12,037 nucleotides of DNA from Actinomycetota bacterium (lineage in GTDB: Bacteria; Actinomycetota; Actinomycetes; Actinomycetales; Microbacteriaceae). The DNA is taken from the NCBI GenBank assembly GCA_018895315.1, contig JAHIOK010000400.1:1-12037 (forward strand), in the 5' to 3' direction. Within the stretch, counting starts at the first letter, position 1; each line of letters opens with the position of its first letter. The notes beneath the pieces were generated by a model. The model did not search any database and was not told the origin of the DNA. It saw nothing but the letters and a program-made list of their open reading frames with translations. The position numbers were made by a program, and so were the translations under genes. Of the stretch, positions 1 through 8,002 are shown one piece after another.

Positions 1-199
1 CCGCGGCATCTTGCTCTGCAGGTTCCATCACCTCCATCTCCACAACGCCCGCTGGCGCATCACCCGGGAGCGGACAGGGGACTTTCTCCTGCACTCACCG
101 CCGGGGATGGGCGCAGTACCCGTGATCCTCGGGAGCAAGTCGCCGTTGCGGTTCGCCACGATCCTCGCACCGGGAGCGAGACCCAGGGGTGCGGGGTAA
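1..199 (+). CDS. HNH endonuclease (DUF222/13E12-type), C-terminal fragment
   Basis: The gene is open at the left edge; codons run from position 2 to a TAA at 197-199, giving 65 visible residues. They begin RGILLCRFHHLHLHN and continue with a WRITRE stretch and a LHSPPG turn. A hydrophobic lead-in, a Cys, then HH and H-N residues is the usual end of the HNH nuclease domain in the actinobacterial DUF222-containing proteins (often many copies per genome). A tail ending in a 'SKSPLR'-like segment also fits that group. The N-terminal DUF222 part and the first half of the HNH site lie outside the window. These proteins are presumed metal-dependent nucleases of uncertain biological role. It is convergent with the cupin gene and has no visible connection to the sugar operon. 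Confidence 0.72.
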   Translation, partial: RGILLCRFHHLHLHNARWRITRERTGDFLLHSPPGMGAVPVILGSKSPLRFATILAPGARPRGAG

Positions 200-288
200 C
201 CTGCCTGCTTTCAGCGGTGAGTCGTCAGCAGAGGTGTGATGGATGCGATGAGCCGGCGACGGGTGCGGCCATCGGAGCTACGCGCCGG

Positions 289-717
289 TCACCAGGGGGA
301 CGGGCGCTCGGTGTCGCGGGTGCCGTCATCAGGAAGATGCGGCAGCACCTCACCGCCCGCGCGGATACACAGCCAGCGCAACTGCTCAGAGCTGTCGGGC
401 ACCGACCGCCACGTGCGCCACACGCCTTGCCCCACCCGCACGACGGTGCCGGGGCCGACGTCGACGACGTCGTCATCCAGCCCCATCTGCCCATGACCGG
501 TGAGGAAGACGTACAGCTCCTCGATCGCCGAGTGCGTGTGCCAATAGCCGGCCTCTTCGCCGGGCTCGAAGGCATTCGAAGTCATACCGATGTACTGCAT
601 CGCGAGGTCGTGATCGACCACCCGACGCCCATCACGGGAACGCGACGGGTGGAACCCGCCGAAATGATCCCGCCACTCGTCGAGGGCACCCATCTCCGAC
701 ACCTGGTAGTCGCTCAC
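289..717 (-). CDS. small single-domain cupin protein, function unknown
   Basis: This 142-residue protein has a recognisable cupin first motif: G53, then H60-x-H62 and E66/E67, followed by the L-x-G-x-G turn around 72-76. These are the usual metal ligands of the fold. The second motif (about 89-104, GPGTVVRVGQGVWRTW) has the expected glycines, but Trp/Arg occupy the place where the third histidine normally sits, so metal binding may be altered. The chosen GTG start at 717 is supported by a TAAAGT box ending six bases upstream, as expected for a leaderless message; no convincing Shine-Dalgarno sequence is present. The next in-frame ATG is at 693. It lies 64 bases beyond the apnL stop, on the same strand, so read-through from the operon is possible. 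Substrate is not inferable; sugar-acid binding or isomerisation is only a guess from context. Confidence 0.8.
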   Translation of the reverse strand: MSDYQVSEMGALDEWRDHFGGFHPSRSRDGRRVVDHDLAMQYIGMTSNAFEPGEEAGYWHTHSAIEELYVFLTGHGQMGLDDDVVDVGPGTVVRVGQGVWRTWRSVPDSSEQLRWLCIRAGGEVLPHLPDDGTRDTERPSPW

Positions 718-723
718 GACGAC

Positions 724-729
724 ACTTTA
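724..729 (-). promoter_or_regulatory. -10 box of probable leaderless promoter for the cupin gene
   Basis: On the minus strand the hexamer TAAAGT (TANNNT type) is followed by exactly six bases (GTCGTC) and then the GTG start at 717. This is the same geometry as at the regulator and oxidase starts in this window. No clear -35 element is visible. Confidence 0.45.
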
Positions 730-781
730 ACCCGGGGAAGGAGACCCCGAAACCATCTCGGAACGAATCTGCCGCCTGCCC

Positions 782-2584
782 TCAGATCTGCGGCATCCGG
801 CAACCGGCGAACGTCGAGGCCTCGAGATGCACCGACATCGATGCACGCGAAGACGTCGAGCCGGCAACGATCGTGATATCTCGTTCGCGAGTGTCGAGGT
901 TCGCGATCAGCACGGAGGTGCCCGCCGCGCCACGGCCGCCGATCGCCCACACGAGACCGTCGGGACTCGAACCCCACAGCAGCGTGGACCCGCTCAGCGT
1001 CGAGAGAGCGCGCAGAGCCGCCGCCGCTGGGCGCTCGCGGCCCTCGCCGTCGCGCAGGCCGCGAGGACCCCATTCCTCGAAGAACGCGATGCTCGCCACC
1101 CCCGGCACGGCGAACGCCGCCGCACTCGCGATCGTCCATGCACTCAGCTCCGAGGCATCCTGCCGCGCGTCGTCGGCATCACCGCCGAGTAGCTGCGGAC
1201 CATAGCCTTCGTCGAGAGACGCACCGGATGCCGCGGGTGCCGCTGTGGTCGCGACGTCATTGAACCGCGGGCGCAGCGACACCAGGCCGATATGCACCGG
1301 GAGTCCCCGTGCGAAGACCACACCCTGCCGAGCGGTCAGACGCTGCATCGCCACCGACTCCACGAGCTGCTCGGTGCCGCGACTGTGGAACAGCGGGGTG
1401 CTGCTGAAGGCAACGCCCTCCAGATCGTCGGGCAGCCGATGCCCCTCGCGGTTGAGCTCCGTGAAATGCGCCCGCGAACCGCCGATGACAGAAGCGGCAA
1501 CGCCGGCGTCGGCCAGAGCGGCGCGGAGAGCGTTCGTTGCCGCGACATCCGACATGTGCTGCGACGGACCGCTGCGCTGGAAGACAGCGACCCGAGCGAC
1601 AGAGAGGTGGCGCAGCTCGCGGGCCACGGCGGCGAGTGCGCGACGGCTCGGAGACTCCGGTGAGCTCAGCGACTCGGGAGCGCTCGCGAGCACCAACCGC
1701 ACATCGAGAGGCAGGCCGGTGGCGGCGGCGCGTGCGAGCGCGGCCGTCCAGTTGGGGCTCGCGAGATCGAGCTCGACGAAGCGTGCCTGACCGATCGATG
1801 CGTCGGTCCGGGAATCGAGCGGCGCAGGATCGGGCGCCGTCGCAGCGCCGAGCACGATCTCGGGGAACGCCCCACCCTCGAACAGCTCGATGCGATCTGC
1901 ACTGGACGCCTCCGCGATCGGCGACCCGACGTGGGCGCGCACCGCTACCCGCTGATGCACTCGCTCACCGGTGCCGACGCGATACGGAAAGGGCTGCGAA
2001 AGCGGGCGACTGTACGTCTTGAACGAGGCATCCGTCCAGTTGCGCTGATCTTCCATCTCGAACACTTCGCCTGCGAACCGCACGTCAAGATCGAGCCCGT
2101 TCGACATCCACGCCAGTTCGCGGATGTCGAATGCCGGCTGATGCGCGCTGATCGCCTCGGGGAACTCCACAGAAGACTGCGAACCATCGGCGTGCACCAC
2201 ATGGAGTGCAGAACCCGCCACAGACGGGGGATGCAGCACGACGAGTCCGATCCGATTGGCCCAGAATTCGTCCTCAGAGACGAGGCTCATTTCGACCGAG
2301 ATCTCATCGGCGGACACTTCGACCCGCACGTTCCCGCTCAGATCGGCGCCGTACTCACGGGTGCGAACCGTCAGCACGATCGCCGACACCGACTCCTCTA
2401 CGTCCTCGACGACGAGGTCGGCGGTGTTCCAGTCGCGATCACGCACGACGGCGCGGATGCTGCGCAATACCATCCGGCCGTCGAAGCGCAGATCGGCGAT
2501 CTCGTCATCGCGCAGCTCGAGCGTCCAGGAGCCACGAGACCATGCCCGCGACGGGGCATGCGACGAATTCCAGGCCGACGTCAT
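782..2584 (-). CDS. apnL: D-apionate lactonase (ApnL)
   Basis: This 600-residue protein probably hydrolyses D-apionolactone to D-apionate, the first committed acid of apiose catabolism, in the cytoplasm (no signal peptide). The layout fits the family: an N-terminal beta-rich region (about 15-215), a central alpha/beta barrel-like region (about 235-530) containing FNDVATTA (441-448) and an EEWGPRG segment (503-509), and a short C-terminal beta domain (about 535-600). The strongest marker is the 176-201 stretch, EMEDQRNWTDASFK followed by a Y-S-R-P-L-S and P-F-P-Y sequence, which I recognise as highly conserved in this family. The length is normal. The ATG at 2584 lies 48 bases after the SDR stop; only a weak GAG-like Shine-Dalgarno precedes it. 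It is the distal enzyme gene of the operon and sits beside apnO and oiaC, which act next. Catalytic residues are not assigned. Confidence 0.85.
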   Translation of the reverse strand: MTSAWNSSHAPSRAWSRGSWTLELRDDEIADLRFDGRMVLRSIRAVVRDRDWNTADLVVEDVEESVSAIVLTVRTREYGADLSGNVRVEVSADEISVEMSLVSEDEFWANRIGLVVLHPPSVAGSALHVVHADGSQSSVEFPEAISAHQPAFDIRELAWMSNGLDLDVRFAGEVFEMEDQRNWTDASFKTYSRPLSQPFPYRVGTGERVHQRVAVRAHVGSPIAEASSADRIELFEGGAFPEIVLGAATAPDPAPLDSRTDASIGQARFVELDLASPNWTAALARAAATGLPLDVRLVLASAPESLSSPESPSRRALAAVARELRHLSVARVAVFQRSGPSQHMSDVAATNALRAALADAGVAASVIGGSRAHFTELNREGHRLPDDLEGVAFSSTPLFHSRGTEQLVESVAMQRLTARQGVVFARGLPVHIGLVSLRPRFNDVATTAAPAASGASLDEGYGPQLLGGDADDARQDASELSAWTIASAAAFAVPGVASIAFFEEWGPRGLRDGEGRERPAAAALRALSTLSGSTLLWGSSPDGLVWAIGGRGAAGTSVLIANLDTRERDITIVAGSTSSRASMSVHLEASTFAGCRMPQI

Positions 2585-2632
2585 CTCAGCGCGCAGTCAT
2601 CTCAGTTCGTCCCCATCCCGTCGGTGGTCATG

Positions 2633-3391
2633 TCACAGCGCGGTCATGCCGCCGTCGACCGCGAACAGCGAGCCCGTCGCGAACGCGCCATCCTCGCTGG
2701 CGAGAAACACCATGATGCCTTCGACATCGCGCGGTGCACCCGCACGGCCGAGCGGTATGCGCCCGATGATCGCGGCCCGCGAAACCGGGTCGGTCGAGAT
2801 CGCACGGACCAACGTGGTCTCGGTGTAGGCCGGCACGACGGTGTTGACCCGAATATTCCGATCCGCGTATGCGGCGGCCACCGTGCGCGCCAGGCCGTGG
2901 ATACCGGCCTTCGATGCGCTATAGGCCGTGAAGTCCGCCCCCTCGCCGTTGAGCCCGGTGGGGCTGCCGGTGAGGATGATCGAGCCGCCGCCAGAGGTGA
3001 GCATGGACCGCACCGCGTGCTTGACGGTCAGGAAGGTGCCGGTCAGGTTGATGTCGATCGTGCGTCTCCACACCTCGAGATCGAGGTCTGCCGCCGGGGC
3101 ATCCTGCCCGAAGAGCTGCACTCCGGCGTTGGCGACCGCGACGTCCGGCGACCAGCCGTCTGCCTCGAGGGCGGCGAATGCCGAGGCCACCGATGCCTCG
3201 TCGGAGATGTCCATCACTGCTGAGCGAGCCTGGTCGGCACCGATTGCAGCGACCGCATCGTGTGCGGCGGCGGCATCCCGATCGGCGATGATGACGCGCG
3301 CGCCCTCGCGGGCGAACCGCTCGGCGACACCGCGACCGATTCCCGTACCCGCGCCTGTGACGAGAGCTGTCTTACCTGTGAGTGTTGCCAT
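2633..3391 (-). CDS. SDR-family NAD(P)-dependent dehydrogenase, candidate D-apiose dehydrogenase
   Basis: This 252-residue classical short-chain dehydrogenase has the nucleotide motif TGAGTGIG (12-19), an acidic residue D37 after the second strand (favouring NAD over NADP), the NAG motif (88-90), and the catalytic set N114, S143, Y157 and K161 (YSASK). The C-terminus ends in the usual D-G-G-M-T. An upstream in-frame extension lacks domain character, so the start is the ATG at 3391; GAGG overlapping the apnO stop lies six bases ahead of it. It is eight bases downstream of apnO and upstream of the lactonase gene. Known apionate routes need no further oxidation after ApnO, so the unassigned redox step is oxidation of D-apiose to the lactone. 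In described pathways that step is done by a Gfo/Idh/MocA enzyme, so this assignment is inference; another polyol or sugar is possible. Confidence 0.88.
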   Translation of the reverse strand: MATLTGKTALVTGAGTGIGRGVAERFAREGARVIIADRDAAAAHDAVAAIGADQARSAVMDISDEASVASAFAALEADGWSPDVAVANAGVQLFGQDAPAADLDLEVWRRTIDINLTGTFLTVKHAVRSMLTSGGGSIILTGSPTGLNGEGADFTAYSASKAGIHGLARTVAAAYADRNIRVNTVVPAYTETTLVRAISTDPVSRAAIIGRIPLGRAGAPRDVEGIMVFLASEDGAFATGSLFAVDGGMTAL

Positions 3392-3399
3392 GTCGGGCC

Positions 3400-4254
3400 T
3401 CAGCGTTCGATGTGATCGAGGTGGAGCATTCGCGCGAGGTTCTTGTCGAGCTCGTCGTCGCGGAAGATCTTCTTCCAGTCGTCTTTGATGATGCTCTCGC
3501 GACCGTAGTCCATCGCGATCAGGCATGCATCGCTGAACGGGTTGTCTCCGCGCAGCCCGTTCGCGAGCGCCACCTGGGTGTGGCCGTACAGGATCGACCG
3601 GGCCGCGGCCTCGGGAACGCCCATCGTGTGGATGGTCTCGTTCAATGCTTCGTTCAGGAGCGAACCGATCATGCAGGCGACCGTCTCGACCAGGGTCGGC
3701 TCGAGCTGGGCGAGCTGCTTGATGGTGACGAAATGAACATCGATGATCGGTGCGTAGATCGCGCGGACGGTGGCCTCGACGATCGCGGCCTTAGCGGGAT
3801 CGTCGGATTCGACGGCGGCGATCGCGTCCTGTGGGGCGGCGATGCCACCGAAGGTGTCGGCCCACTCCTCTGGCGTCTGACGTTGCAGGAAGATCGACGG
3901 GTGGCACGGGTGCGCGACGGCCCGGATGACGTCTTCGCGGTCGGTGAGCAGTCCGGCGTATGCGGCGGCGGGGTCGAGCGTGAGCGCGATGGCCCCCGAC
4001 TTCATCTGCGGCACGAGCTCGGCGGTGACGGCCTTCAGAGCGAGGTCGGGCACGGCATAGACGACGATGTCGGCATCGGCGACAGCAGCCAGGGCATCGG
4101 TCAGCGTTCGCCAGGCGTCGAGCGTGCGCTGCTGACCGGCGGGCGAATTCTCGACGTATGACACGCGGTGCGCCGTCTTGACGAGGTTGTTGGAGACGCG
4201 CATGCCCATCTTGCCGCCCGCTCCGATGACGGCGATCGTGTAGTTCTCGGTCAT
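3400..4254 (-). CDS. apnO: D-apionate oxidoisomerase (ApnO)
   Basis: This 284-residue protein probably converts D-apionate to 3-oxo-isoapionate with NAD+. An N-terminal Rossmann fold has GAGGKMG (11-17) and E35 at the end of the second strand, consistent with NAD. It is followed by LDPAAAYAG (93-101), AHPCHPSIF (114-122), and an all-helical C-terminal domain of the phosphogluconate-dehydrogenase-like type (about 165-284) containing the EPTLVE helix (185-190). The HPCHPS segment and C-terminal domain separate it from ordinary hydroxyisobutyrate dehydrogenases and match the ApnO family as I know it. The start at 4254 is well fixed: a strong GAGGAG lies six bases upstream, and the ATG overlaps the oiaC stop (ATGA). 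A longer in-frame reading to 4335 lies wholly in the end of oiaC and is rejected. Confidence 0.86.
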   Translation of the reverse strand: MTENYTIAVIGAGGKMGMRVSNNLVKTAHRVSYVENSPAGQQRTLDAWRTLTDALAAVADADIVVYAVPDLALKAVTAELVPQMKSGAIALTLDPAAAYAGLLTDREDVIRAVAHPCHPSIFLQRQTPEEWADTFGGIAAPQDAIAAVESDDPAKAAIVEATVRAIYAPIIDVHFVTIKQLAQLEPTLVETVACMIGSLLNEALNETIHTMGVPEAAARSILYGHTQVALANGLRGDNPFSDACLIAMDYGRESIIKDDWKKIFRDDELDKNLARMLHLDHIER

Positions 4255-5045
4255 GATGTGCTCCTCAAATAGTCGATGGTGGTGCGGGTCCATTCGCGCT
4301 CGACGCGGATGGTCGTTTCGGGGTCGCCCTGCCACGGCAGCCAGTGCTCGACGATCTCGTCGATGCCGCGTTCGCGCGGTCGTACTGTCTCGAGCAGGTG
4401 CGGATAATCGTGCAGGCCGGTGCCCATCGGGGCTCCGCTGTATGTGAAGCCGACCCAGCCGGGCTGCCGGGTGAAGGCGAAGTCCTTGACATGGACGTTC
4501 GCAGCGAGGTGCGCTGAGGCCTCGACCACGTCGCGGGGGCGCTCCAGTCGTGCGACCACATTGCCGGGGTCGAGGCAGATGCCCAGCTGCGCACTGCCGA
4601 ACGATTCCACGAGTGCAACGAGGTCGTCTGTCGCGACCTGCTCATACGTCTCGAGCGCGAGAGTGACGCCGGATGCCTCATATTCCGGCAGCGACATGCG
4701 CAGCCACGCTTCCGCCTCGGGGAGCGTCGGACGCGAGTTTGCCCCGTACAGCATCGACCGCACCAGGCTCGCGGAGAACACAGAGGCGAGCGCGAGGAAT
4801 CGTGCGAGCCGCTCGGGCTCGATCCCCTTCGTGCCGAGCTGGATCGTGAGGCCGAGATCGCGGGCGGCCTCAGCGGCGTCCTCCAGCTCGACGCCGCTCA
4901 TGATCTCGAGCGGCGCGTAGTCGCAGATCTGGAAGAGGTCGACGCCGAGCGCACGGGTCGCCTCGAACGCGCCGATGAGTGAGAGGGGCTCGGGCACCCG
5001 GTCGGAGTGCTGCCAGAAGAACGCGTACGTGCCGAGGCCGATCAT
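4251..5045 (-). CDS. oiaC: 3-oxo-isoapionate decarboxylase (OiaC), AP-endonuclease-2-type TIM barrel
   Basis: This 264-residue protein of the sugar phosphate isomerase/epimerase (xylose-isomerase-like TIM barrel) superfamily probably decarboxylates 3-oxo-isoapionate to L-erythrulose. The likely metal ligands are all visible in order at the ends of barrel strands: E132 (ALETYEQ), D159 (CLDPGN), H185 (VHVKD) and E233 (IVEHW). The N-terminus GLGTYAFFWQ (3-12) is also typical of the OiaC group as I remember it. The superfamily alone would not give the reaction; the call rests mainly on its place between lerI and apnO, with which it shares four-base ATGA overlaps at both ends. A GGTGGG sequence precedes the ATG by six bases. 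The alternative is a hydroxypyruvate-isomerase-like or epimerase activity. Confidence 0.78.
   Translation of the reverse strand: MIGLGTYAFFWQHSDRVPEPLSLIGAFEATRALGVDLFQICDYAPLEIMSGVELEDAAEAARDLGLTIQLGTKGIEPERLARFLALASVFSASLVRSMLYGANSRPTLPEAEAWLRMSLPEYEASGVTLALETYEQVATDDLVALVESFGSAQLGICLDPGNVVARLERPRDVVEASAHLAANVHVKDFAFTRQPGWVGFTYSGAPMGTGLHDYPHLLETVRPRERGIDEIVEHWLPWQGDPETTIRVEREWTRTTIDYLRSTS
4261..4266 (-). promoter_or_regulatory. strong ribosome binding site for apnO
   Basis: GAGGAG on the minus strand lies six bases before the apnO ATG, inside the last codons of oiaC. It is the best Shine-Dalgarno sequence in the operon and settles the apnO start at 4254. Confidence 0.7.
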
Positions 5046-5809
5046 GCCGTGCCCACCGGCGATGTCAGGGCAGATGCCTCGGCCAGGACGCCGGCGAGGG
5101 TGGCGGGGTCGTGCGCGAACCGGCCGAGGAACAGCCCGTCGACCGCGTCGCCGAGCTCGGTGAGCAGCCCGGGGCCGGCGGAGCCGCCGTAGATCACACG
5201 CGATCCGGGCCGCGTGGCGCGCATTTCGTCACGCAAGGCTCCGGCAACCGCGCGGATGTGCGCGACGGGCGCGGGTTCGGCGGCGCCGATCGCCCACACG
5301 GGTTCGTAGGCCACGACGATCGGGCCGGGCCCGGCAGCAGCGAGGTTGGCGTGGAGCTGCGCGATCGCGGTGGCCGCGGCATCCGCGGGGGAGAGCCGTT
5401 CGGATTCGCCGATGCAGAGCACGGGAGTCACATCATTGCGGAGGGCGGCGGCCACTTTCGCCGCGACCACATCGTCGGTCTCGCCGAAGAGACGGCGCCG
5501 CTCGGCGTGGCCGATCTCGGCGAGCGCGACCCCGACCTCGGAGAGCTCGGCGGCGCTGACCTCTCCGGTGAACGCGCCGCTATCCGCGGTTGCGAGATCC
5601 TGCGCGCCAACTCGCACCCCGGTGCCCGAGAGGGCGACCAGCGCGGCCGGGATCTGCAGATAGGTGGGGATCACGAAGAGTTCGACCTCGCCACGGGCCA
5701 CCGCGTCGTTCGCGCGCGCGACCTCGGCGACGCGCGCGAACCAATTCGTCGCCTGACGATGACCGAAGTACATCTTGAGGCTGACGCCGACCGTGACCCG
5801 GACGCCCAT
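5042..5809 (-). CDS. lerI: L-erythrulose-1-phosphate isomerase (LerI/EryH-type triosephosphate isomerase homologue)
   Basis: This 255-residue TIM-fold isomerase probably converts L-erythrulose 1-phosphate to D-erythrulose 4-phosphate. The triosephosphate isomerase catalytic triad is kept: K12 (SLKMYFG), H101 (IGHAERR) and E169 (AYEPVWAIG), with loop 6 and the phosphate-loop YGGSAG (207-212). Two positions differ from ordinary TpiA: the usual Asn two before the Lys is S10, and the Ser after the active His is A102. Both fit the erythrulose-phosphate branch rather than glycolysis. The ATG at 5809 shares one base with the derI stop (TGATG); an in-frame reading to 5950 runs through derI and has no fold character. 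The stop overlaps oiaC by four bases. Being in a catabolic operon with a DhaK-type kinase and an RpiB-type isomerase strengthens the call. Confidence 0.85.
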   Translation of the reverse strand: MGVRVTVGVSLKMYFGHRQATNWFARVAEVARANDAVARGEVELFVIPTYLQIPAALVALSGTGVRVGAQDLATADSGAFTGEVSAAELSEVGVALAEIGHAERRRLFGETDDVVAAKVAAALRNDVTPVLCIGESERLSPADAAATAIAQLHANLAAAGPGPIVVAYEPVWAIGAAEPAPVAHIRAVAGALRDEMRATRPGSRVIYGGSAGPGLLTELGDAVDGLFLGRFAHDPATLAGVLAEASALTSPVGTA

Positions 5810-6279
5810 CAGCAGGACCCCGTGGCCTCGTACTCGCCGATCACCGCGACCTTCTCGGCCGACGCCGACGTCGTGTCGAACCGATAGGTGAGCCACTCGC
5901 GCACCAGGCGGCGGGCGAGCTCGATGCCCACGACGCGCTGACCCATGCACAGCACCTGCGCGTCATTGGAGAGCACGGAACGCTCGACCGAGAACCCATC
6001 GTGCGCCGTGACGGCGCGGATGCCGGCAACTTTGTTCGCCGCGATCGCGACGCCCAGACCCGTGCCGCAGAATAGCAGCGCGCGGTCGGCGTCGCCGGAT
6101 GCGACGAGTTCGGCGGCGGTTATCGCGACCCGCGGGTAGGCGGTGTGCCCGTCGGCATCGACGCCGACATCGACCACTGAGGCGACACCGGGGTGGGCTT
6201 CGAGGTCCTTCTTCAGGACCTCCTTGTAGTCGAATCCGGCGTCATCACAGCCGATGACGAGGCGCAGGGGCTCAAGCAA
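5809..6279 (-). CDS. derI: D-erythrulose-4-phosphate isomerase (DerI/EryI-type RpiB homologue)
   Basis: This roughly 156-residue RpiB/LacAB-family isomerase probably makes D-erythrose 4-phosphate from D-erythrulose 4-phosphate, ending the pathway. Numbering from the chosen start, features are [10 protein letters not shown] (10-19), C71-G-T-G (active-site cysteine loop), GVAIAANK (76-83), H93-D94 and [12 protein letters not shown] (104-115). The usual C-D-H of ribose-phosphate isomerases is C-D-D here. The TTG at 6279 was chosen because AAAGGAA lies five bases before it and the resulting length matches the family; ATG codons at 6318 and 6306 would add residues encoded inside the end of lerK and have no such ribosome binding site. 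The start overlaps the lerK stop by eight bases, and the stop shares a base with the lerI start. Confidence 0.85.
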   Translation of the reverse strand: MLEPLRLVIGCDDAGFDYKEVLKKDLEAHPGVASVVDVGVDADGHTAYPRVAITAAELVASGDADRALLFCGTGLGVAIAANKVAGIRAVTAHDGFSVERSVLSNDAQVLCMGQRVVGIELARRLVREWLTYRFDTTSASAEKVAVIGEYEATGSC

Positions 6280-8002
6280 GTGCGTTCCTTTCGTTGTCGA
6301 AGACATCGGCCACCGCAACAGCGATCAACGCCAGGGAATGTGCTCCGGGATCGGGGGTGCCGAGGCTCTTGTGGGCGTGCGGACGCGCGCGTCCCATCCG
6401 GGGCAGCAGGTCGGCCGTGGATGCCGCGGCCGCCGTCGCGGCATGTGCCGCCGCGCGCCAGGCATCCGTCAGTCGGGCGCCGGCGTCGACGGCGCGGGTC
6501 AGCTCCGCGCTGAACGGAACGATCGCGTCGACCATCGTCTTGTCGCCGAGCTCGGCCTTGCCGTAGTCCATGATGCCGGTGGCTCCGGCCGCGACGCCGG
6601 CGGCGACATCCGCTGCGTCCGGTGCGCCTTCGTCGCCGAGCTTCGCGGCGATCGCGGTAAGGATGACGCCCCAGAGTGCTCCCGACGTGCCGCCGGCACG
6701 GTTCGACCATGCGTCGGCGGCGCGAGCAAGAGTGGTCGCCGCCCCTGCTCCCGCATCGGCGGCGGCGATTGCCGCGGACAGTGCCGCGTGCGAGCCGCGC
6801 TGCATCCCGATGCCGTGATCGCCATCCCCGGCGATCGCATCGATCCGGCCGAGTTCGTCGACGTGGGTATCGACGGTCGCGACAACGCTCTGCAGGGTGG
6901 CTACGACGGTGGCGGCAACGCCGCGCGAGACGTCATCGGAGGGCGGGATCGCTTCGGCCGTGATCTCAGCGAGCGGCGAGGCATCCGATCGCGCCGCCTG
7001 GATCACCGATCCCCGGCGGTACGCGGGGGTGTCGACCGGGGTGTCCCAGAGCTGGGCGAGTTCGTCGTCGAGCCAGAACAGCGTCAGCGAGGTGCCCGCC
7101 ATGTCGAAGCTCGTGCAGTATTCGCCGACGTGCGGGTCGACGATCTCGATTCCGGCGGCGCGCAGCAGCTCGGCGACGCGGCGGTAGACGACGAAGAGCT
7201 CTTCATATTTGAGCGACCCCAGACCGTTGAGGATCGGCACGACTCGGGCGCCCTCGATCGCGACAGGAGCTTCTTCGAGCAGGCTCGAGACGAGGAGCCC
7301 GGCCAGTTCATCGGCGGTCGGGATGTCGGTCTCGTCGATGCCCGGTTCACCGTGGATGCCGAGTCCCACGGCCATCCGGCCTTCGGGAACCGAAAACAGC
7401 GGCGCCTCGGCACCCGGCAGCGTGCACCCGGTGAACGCAACGCCGATCGAGCGCGTGCGCTCGTTGGCATGGCGCGCGACTCGGGTGACGCCGTCGAGGT
7501 CGTAGCCCGCCTCGGCCGCCGCGGCCGCGGTGCGGAACACCGCGAGGTCGCCCGCGATACCGCGCCGCTTGTGCTTCTCGGCGGCTGTCGCGCTGAAGAT
7601 GTCGTCGGTGACCGCCACGGTCTCGCACGCGATGCCCTCGGCGCGCAGCCGGTCTTGCGCGGCATCGAAGTTGAGTACGTCGCCGGCGTAGTTGCCGTAG
7701 CTGAGGAACACCCCGCCGCCCTGCGCGGCGCCCTTCGCGACCGCGAAGACCTGCTGAGTCGAGGGCGACGCGAAGAGATTACCCATGACCGCGCCGTGGG
7801 CGAGGCCTTGGCCGACGAGTCCGCCGAAGGCCGGGTAGTGCCCCGAACCGCCGCCGATCACGACGGCGACCTGGCCCGCGGGTGAAACCGTGCTGCGGAG
7901 CACCCCGCCCGTCACGCGCCGGACGTAGCGCTCGTTCGCGGCGACGAAGCCGTCGATCATCTCGTCGGCGAAGTCGGCGGGGTCGTTCCACAGCCTGGTC
8001 AT
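6272..8002 (-). CDS. lerK: L-erythrulose 1-kinase (LerK), DhaK-DhaL fusion of the ATP-dependent dihydroxyacetone kinase family
   Basis: This 576-residue kinase probably phosphorylates L-erythrulose at C1 using ATP. The N-terminal DhaK domain (about 1-335) has GGGSGHYP (50-57), GNYAGD (103-108), and H217 in GLGIHGEPG, the histidine that binds the ketone covalently in this family. The C-terminal DhaL nucleotide domain (about 360-576) has AGDGDHG (391-397), RAGGTSG (435-441), GDKTMVDAI (486-494) and a 538-554 segment with R-P-H-A-H-K-S and D-P-G-A. Full-length two-domain structure implies direct ATP use rather than PTS coupling. Sequence alone cannot exclude dihydroxyacetone as substrate; the adjacent derI and lerI genes make L-erythrulose the best call. 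The ATG at 8002 shares a base with the transporter stop (TGATG). Confidence 0.86.
   Translation of the reverse strand: MTRLWNDPADFADEMIDGFVAANERYVRRVTGGVLRSTVSPAGQVAVVIGGGSGHYPAFGGLVGQGLAHGAVMGNLFASPSTQQVFAVAKGAAQGGGVFLSYGNYAGDVLNFDAAQDRLRAEGIACETVAVTDDIFSATAAEKHKRRGIAGDLAVFRTAAAAAEAGYDLDGVTRVARHANERTRSIGVAFTGCTLPGAEAPLFSVPEGRMAVGLGIHGEPGIDETDIPTADELAGLLVSSLLEEAPVAIEGARVVPILNGLGSLKYEELFVVYRRVAELLRAAGIEIVDPHVGEYCTSFDMAGTSLTLFWLDDELAQLWDTPVDTPAYRRGSVIQAARSDASPLAEITAEAIPPSDDVSRGVAATVVATLQSVVATVDTHVDELGRIDAIAGDGDHGIGMQRGSHAALSAAIAAADAGAGAATTLARAADAWSNRAGGTSGALWGVILTAIAAKLGDEGAPDAADVAAGVAAGATGIMDYGKAELGDKTMVDAIVPFSAELTRAVDAGARLTDAWRAAAHAATAAAASTADLLPRMGRARPHAHKSLGTPDPGAHSLALIAVAVADVFDNERNALA
6285..6291 (-). 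promoter_or_regulatory. ribosome binding site deciding the derI TTG start
   Basis: AAAGGAA on the minus strand, inside the end of lerK, lies five bases before TTG at 6279. No comparable site precedes the in-frame ATGs at 6306 and 6318. Confidence 0.55.

Noticed and set aside
253..288. CCGGCG/CGCCGG inverted repeat between the HNH and cupin stops
   Set aside because: A six-base stem with a 24-base loop is expected by chance in DNA this GC-rich.
734..752. CGGGG/CCCCG hairpin between apnL and the cupin gene
   Set aside because: Only five pairs with a seven-base loop and no T-run. It lies just upstream of the cupin -10 box and is too weak to call a terminator.
1931..3223. Plus-strand open frame of about 430 codons spanning the apnL-SDR junction
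   Set aside because: It runs antisense across two recognisable genes and their gap and has a His/Arg-rich composition without motifs.
3392..3526. N-terminal extension of the SDR to 3526
   Set aside because: The added residues are Arg/Pro-rich, lie inside apnO and have no SDR character; the fold starts properly at the ATG at 3391.
5042..5809. Glycolytic triosephosphate isomerase or a general dihydroxyacetone pathway with lerK
   Set aside because: The presence of an RpiB-type partner, OiaC-like and ApnO/ApnL genes, and the S10/A102 changes favour erythrulose phosphates over glycolysis.
6254..7885. Long plus-strand open frame of about 540 codons opposite lerK
   Set aside because: It is antisense to a gene with full DhaK and DhaL motifs. 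Its product is rich in Arg, Gly and Asp with no domain character, typical of the mirror frame of GC-rich coding DNA.
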